Source: Caprimulgus europaeus
Taxonomy: Eukaryota > Chordata > Aves > Caprimulgiformes > Caprimulgidae
Length of the DNA: 64,000 nt
Assembly (NCBI GenBank): GCA_907165065.1
Contig: OU015523.1
Span: forward strand, 16,491,834-16,555,833
Direction of reading: 5' to 3'
Position 1 is the stretch's first letter; each line of letters starts with the position of its first letter. The position numbers and the translations under genes were made by a program. Below are positions 61,501-64,000 of the stretch, in pieces. The notes under the pieces are model-generated. The model made no database searches, had not been told where the DNA came from, and saw only the letters and a program-made list of their open reading frames with translations.

Positions 61501-63694
61501 GAGTGGAAAAATTCAGATAAAAATGCAGATTTTTTTTTTTTTAATTGGGTAAAAATTGTTAAACATACAGGGTATGCTTTGCATTTAAAATTGAGGTGGT
61601 AGGTAGAGGAGCTCCTGTGCAGTTTCTTTTGCTATCCTGCGCCTGTTCCTGACAATATATGACATTTCTCTTCTTCCTTCTCATTTCTGTCATCTGCTTC
61701 TCCCAAAAATTTTAAGTACTGCCTGCTTGTCACAGTATATATAATTAAATCATCCAGGAAATACAGCCCTTTTGGCATGTGATTAGAACCTCAAACTTTT
61801 TTTATGATAAAGCTAACATAACCTGAAGTGTTTGTATTCATCCAGGCTTTAAACTGCTTCTCCCCCAACCTGCCGAGTATCCTTTTGTCCTTGAATCTCC
61901 TCTGGAAGCGGCTTAGAAAATTCTTCCACGTGGGCAGCAAAAGCAGATATGTCTGTTCATCTTGATTTATTTTCAACACTTCTTGCAGTGAATACATTTA
62001 TTTATTAAGCAACACATGGTAGAAGGTTTGCTTGTGTAGTAGGGAGCCAGCCCCAGGAAGAAGCGAGTTGTGCGAGAGCCCGGTGAGACTTGCTGCCTGT
62101 GCTGGGGCTCGGGATGCCCCTGGCAGGTCACCTGCCCGCCGGGTGCTGAGCTCGGTGTGGAGCTGTGGGAAGGTGAGCAGCAGGCAGTGGTGGAACTCAG
62201 CACGTGGGCAGATCTGAGTGAGGTGTTACCTGTTCTGTGCTGGGGTAGGGCTGGTGTCTTCAGTAGTAAACCTACGTGGCTAATCCGAGAGGTTTGAATG
62301 AAGGCTGAGAAACATCACTTATTTTACTTTATTTTTTTTTCCTTTTTTTTCTTCTCTCCTTACAGTTGGTCCATTAACCATCACCTTCAGAATGCTCCCT
62401 AATGAAAGAATGATCATTAAAAAAAATCCTTTTGTCCAGTCTGGTGGTCGCTACAGGCCACCTCACTGCTTGGCCCGCTACAAATCAGCCATCCTGGTAG
62501 CCTACAGGAACCAGGAGAAGTACCTGCACCACCTTCTCTACTACATTCACCCTTTCCTGCAGCGCCAGCAGCTCAGTTACGCTATCTACTTGATTCAGCA
62601 GGTAAATCTACATCAGATGTGCCTGGTGGTGTAGCTGAACTTTCCAGTTAAGGGTTAGGTCCTGACCAAGAAACATGGATCTTCTAACGTGGAAGTACAG
62701 TTTCATGCATGGGTTTAGAGCAGGTCAGTTATATGCTGTCCTATCTCCATGGCTGCTAATGACTGCAATATCACATCGCTTCTCGAGATCAGCCTTCTGC
62801 TATTGATTTGTTCTGTTGTTTGTTTGTTTGTTTGTTTATTACTTCTAGAGGGATAAAGTTGTCACTATGTGGTAACTTGTATTTTCAGCTGTTCAGGAGT
62901 TGAATGTGGTTTGTCTGTAGCTTGTCAGTATGTCTGCTGAGTAAAACTGTTGAGACTAAATGCTAAAGTGAAGTTAGATATTCTTAGTTGGTGTCAAACA
63001 AAAACATCTGGTTGGCCCTGCTGTGGGACAACCTGTGCAGGTCAGACAGCCATTTTTAACTGACATGGACAGGTGTTGTGGAAGATCAGTGGTGAGAGAG
63101 CAAGTTTTGGATTCATTAATTAAAACTGATAGTTCATTGGGAGGGAGAAGAAGCTTTTTGTTTGACCAGGATCTGTTTTCTCATTTCTGAGCTTTAATAG
63201 GCAGTAATCAGGACAAAAGTGTTGCTGTGCAGACATACATCTGAGAACTGACTCACTGGTCTCTTAAAAGTCAGCCTTCTTCAGGTACCCACAGTATATA
63301 GCCCCTGACACAGCAAAGTTCACAATTGCTGAGAATATTGTAAAGAGAATGGGTGAAATTTTCAGAGTTTGGGGCATGGCATTTGCAGCCAGTATTGATT
63401 CATTCCAATGTCATTCAATTGAATAGGGGTTTTTTTACTATCACAAATTGTAATTGAGTTATTCTCTTTGTTTTGGTGAAGAAATGTAGGTTTTCTTTTC
63501 CAGGTGGGGAACGGTACCTTTAACCGAGCAAAGCTGCTGAATGTTGGTGTCCGGGAAGCCCTGAAGGATGAAGACTGGGACTGCCTTCTCCTGCACGATG
63601 TGGACCTCGTGCCTGAGAACGACTACAATCTCTATGTCTGCGATGAATACTACCCCAAGCACGTGGCCAGTGCCATGGATAAGTTTCAGTACAC
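55317..63694 (+). CDS. Beta-1,4-galactosyltransferase, B4GALT3-like, 5' three coding exons (partial)
   Basis: The exons 55317-55554, 62366-62601 and 63504-63694 join in phase and give 221 residues plus two bases of the next codon. The gene continues beyond the window. Family role: a type II Golgi enzyme that transfers galactose from UDP-Gal to terminal GlcNAc. Visible features: tail MSLSRVENP; anchor at about 10-27; stem with DYSKTHDVYTNLS, like the DYS-x-x-x-DVYSNLS of B4GALT3, and sequon N56; PYCSAQSP (C72) and C114, presumably a disulfide pair; GGRYRP (106-111); HPFLQRQQL (141-149); GNGT sequon N161; FNRAKLLNVG (164-173); WDC; and HDVDLVPEND with the metal-binding DVD at 190-192. GNGTFNRAKLLNVGVREAL and NLYVCD favour B4GALT3 over the other paralogues. 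Oddities: the usual P-F/H-R-x-R UDP loop is AYRNQ (125-129), and YGIYVI is YAIYLI. Not in the window: the WGWGGEDDD acceptor-site motif and the C-terminus. Confidence 0.9.
55555..62365 (+). other. Galactosyltransferase intron 1
   Basis: 6.8 kb with no exon of this or another gene recognised. It is AT-richer than the flanks, with an AAT-rich tract at about 61000-61040 and T-runs at about 60692 and 61531. A GC-richer patch at about 62040-62230 stands out. No CR1 was found in it. Confidence 0.7.
62366..62601 (+). CDS. Galactosyltransferase coding exon 2
   Basis: Follows CTCTCCTTACAG and encodes residues 80-158, VGPLTITF to YLIQQ, containing GGRYRPPHC, AILVAYRNQEKYL and HPFLQRQQL. The donor is CAGCAG|GTAAAT; phase 0. 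Confidence 0.92.
62602..63503 (+). other. Galactosyltransferase intron 2
   Basis: About 0.9 kb. It contains a TTTG microsatellite at 62816-62837 and no other recognisable feature. It ends in TTTTCTTTTCCAG. Confidence 0.8.
62816..62837. repeat. (TTTG)n microsatellite
   Basis: Five or six TTTG units inside intron 2 of the galactosyltransferase. Confidence 0.9.
63504..63694 (+). CDS. Galactosyltransferase coding exon 3
   Basis: Encodes residues 159-221 plus two bases: GNGTFNRAKLLNVGVREAL, then the DVD metal-binding motif and AMDKFQY. The donor is TACAC|GTAAGT. Confidence 0.93.
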
Positions 63695-64000
63695 GTAAGT
63701 GTCTCCATTTGCTTTGGATGGATGTATCCTGAGTGGTTCACTGTCTGCGTGGAAAGTACAGATGGGGACGGTCAAAGATGCTACCTGTAAGAGGTTTTTT
63801 GTTTGTTTTGCAGTAATTACTTCCCCAGAAAAGAGTATTCTTGACCTAAGCAGACAATCTTCAACAGTTCCTTGCCTGCAGTGCCCTGTTCCGCTGTTAG
63901 CTCAGCCCAGTGGCACATGACTGGCAGGCTTCTGTTTGCCTTTCCTTCCAGAATAAAAGTATAGGGTGGGAATTGCTGGATTATGTGGAAGATGAGTTAG
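63695..64000 (+). other. Start of galactosyltransferase intron 3
   Basis: The next expected exon (family sequence beginning LPY-x-x-YFGGVSAL) is not found before the window ends, so this is intron. A TTTCCTTCCAG acceptor-like site at about 63943-63953 is followed by sequence that does not fit the family. Confidence 0.75.

Noticed and set aside
1..64000. CRISPR arrays, bacterial operons, phage or plasmid features
   Set aside because: No regularly spaced repeats or prokaryotic gene organisation. All recognisable genes have introns and the repeats are avian-type.
63943..64000. A fourth galactosyltransferase exon after TTTCCTTCCAG
   Set aside because: The sequence after the AG reaches a stop at once or does not encode the expected LPY-x-x-YFGGVSAL continuation in the required phase.

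Overview
This window is vertebrate nuclear DNA, most likely from a bird. Three things point that way: many short 3' CR1 LINE fragments, several ending in the avian ATTCTATG-type tail; a solo LTR of a layout common in avian genomes; and sparse, short-exon genes whose introns follow GT-AG rules. No bacterial-style operons, tRNA genes or rRNA genes were seen.

Two glycosyltransferase genes can be supported, both on the + strand. The first is a complete B3GAT1-like glucuronyltransferase. It has four coding exons (38699-38810, 39138-39676, 40957-41253, 41753-41839) that join in phase to encode 344 residues. A CpG island at about 17.4-18.6 kb, ending in a good splice donor at 18144, is a possible distant promoter and non-coding first exon for it. 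The second is the 5' part of a beta-1,4-galactosyltransferase closest to B4GALT3. Three coding exons lie in the window (55317-55554, 62366-62601, 63504-63694) and the gene runs off the right edge. Its promoter is a CpG island at about 54.5-55.3 kb carrying two oppositely oriented ZNF143/SBS-type motifs.

Layout: 1-17.4 kb is gene-poor and holds CR1 fragments, including an old piece of CR1 endonuclease ORF at about 6.1-7.1 kb. 17.4-18.6 kb is a CpG island. 18.1-38.7 kb is probably intron, with CR1s and a decayed Ty3/gypsy-like pol remnant on the minus strand at about 29.6-30.5 kb. 38.7-42.9 kb is the glucuronyltransferase gene. 43.2-43.8 kb is a solo LTR. 43.8-54.5 kb is intergenic, with more CR1s and one coding-like minus-strand segment near 47.2 kb. 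54.5-64 kb is the galactosyltransferase promoter, exons and introns.

By family knowledge the two enzymes act in consecutive steps. B4GALT enzymes build Gal-beta-1,4-GlcNAc ends, and GlcAT-P-type B3GAT enzymes add beta-1,3-glucuronic acid to that galactose to form the HNK-1 precursor. Their tandem arrangement, about 13.5 kb apart, is the most interesting feature of the window. Both proteins also look diverged from the textbook family members. The galactosyltransferase has an altered UDP-binding loop.
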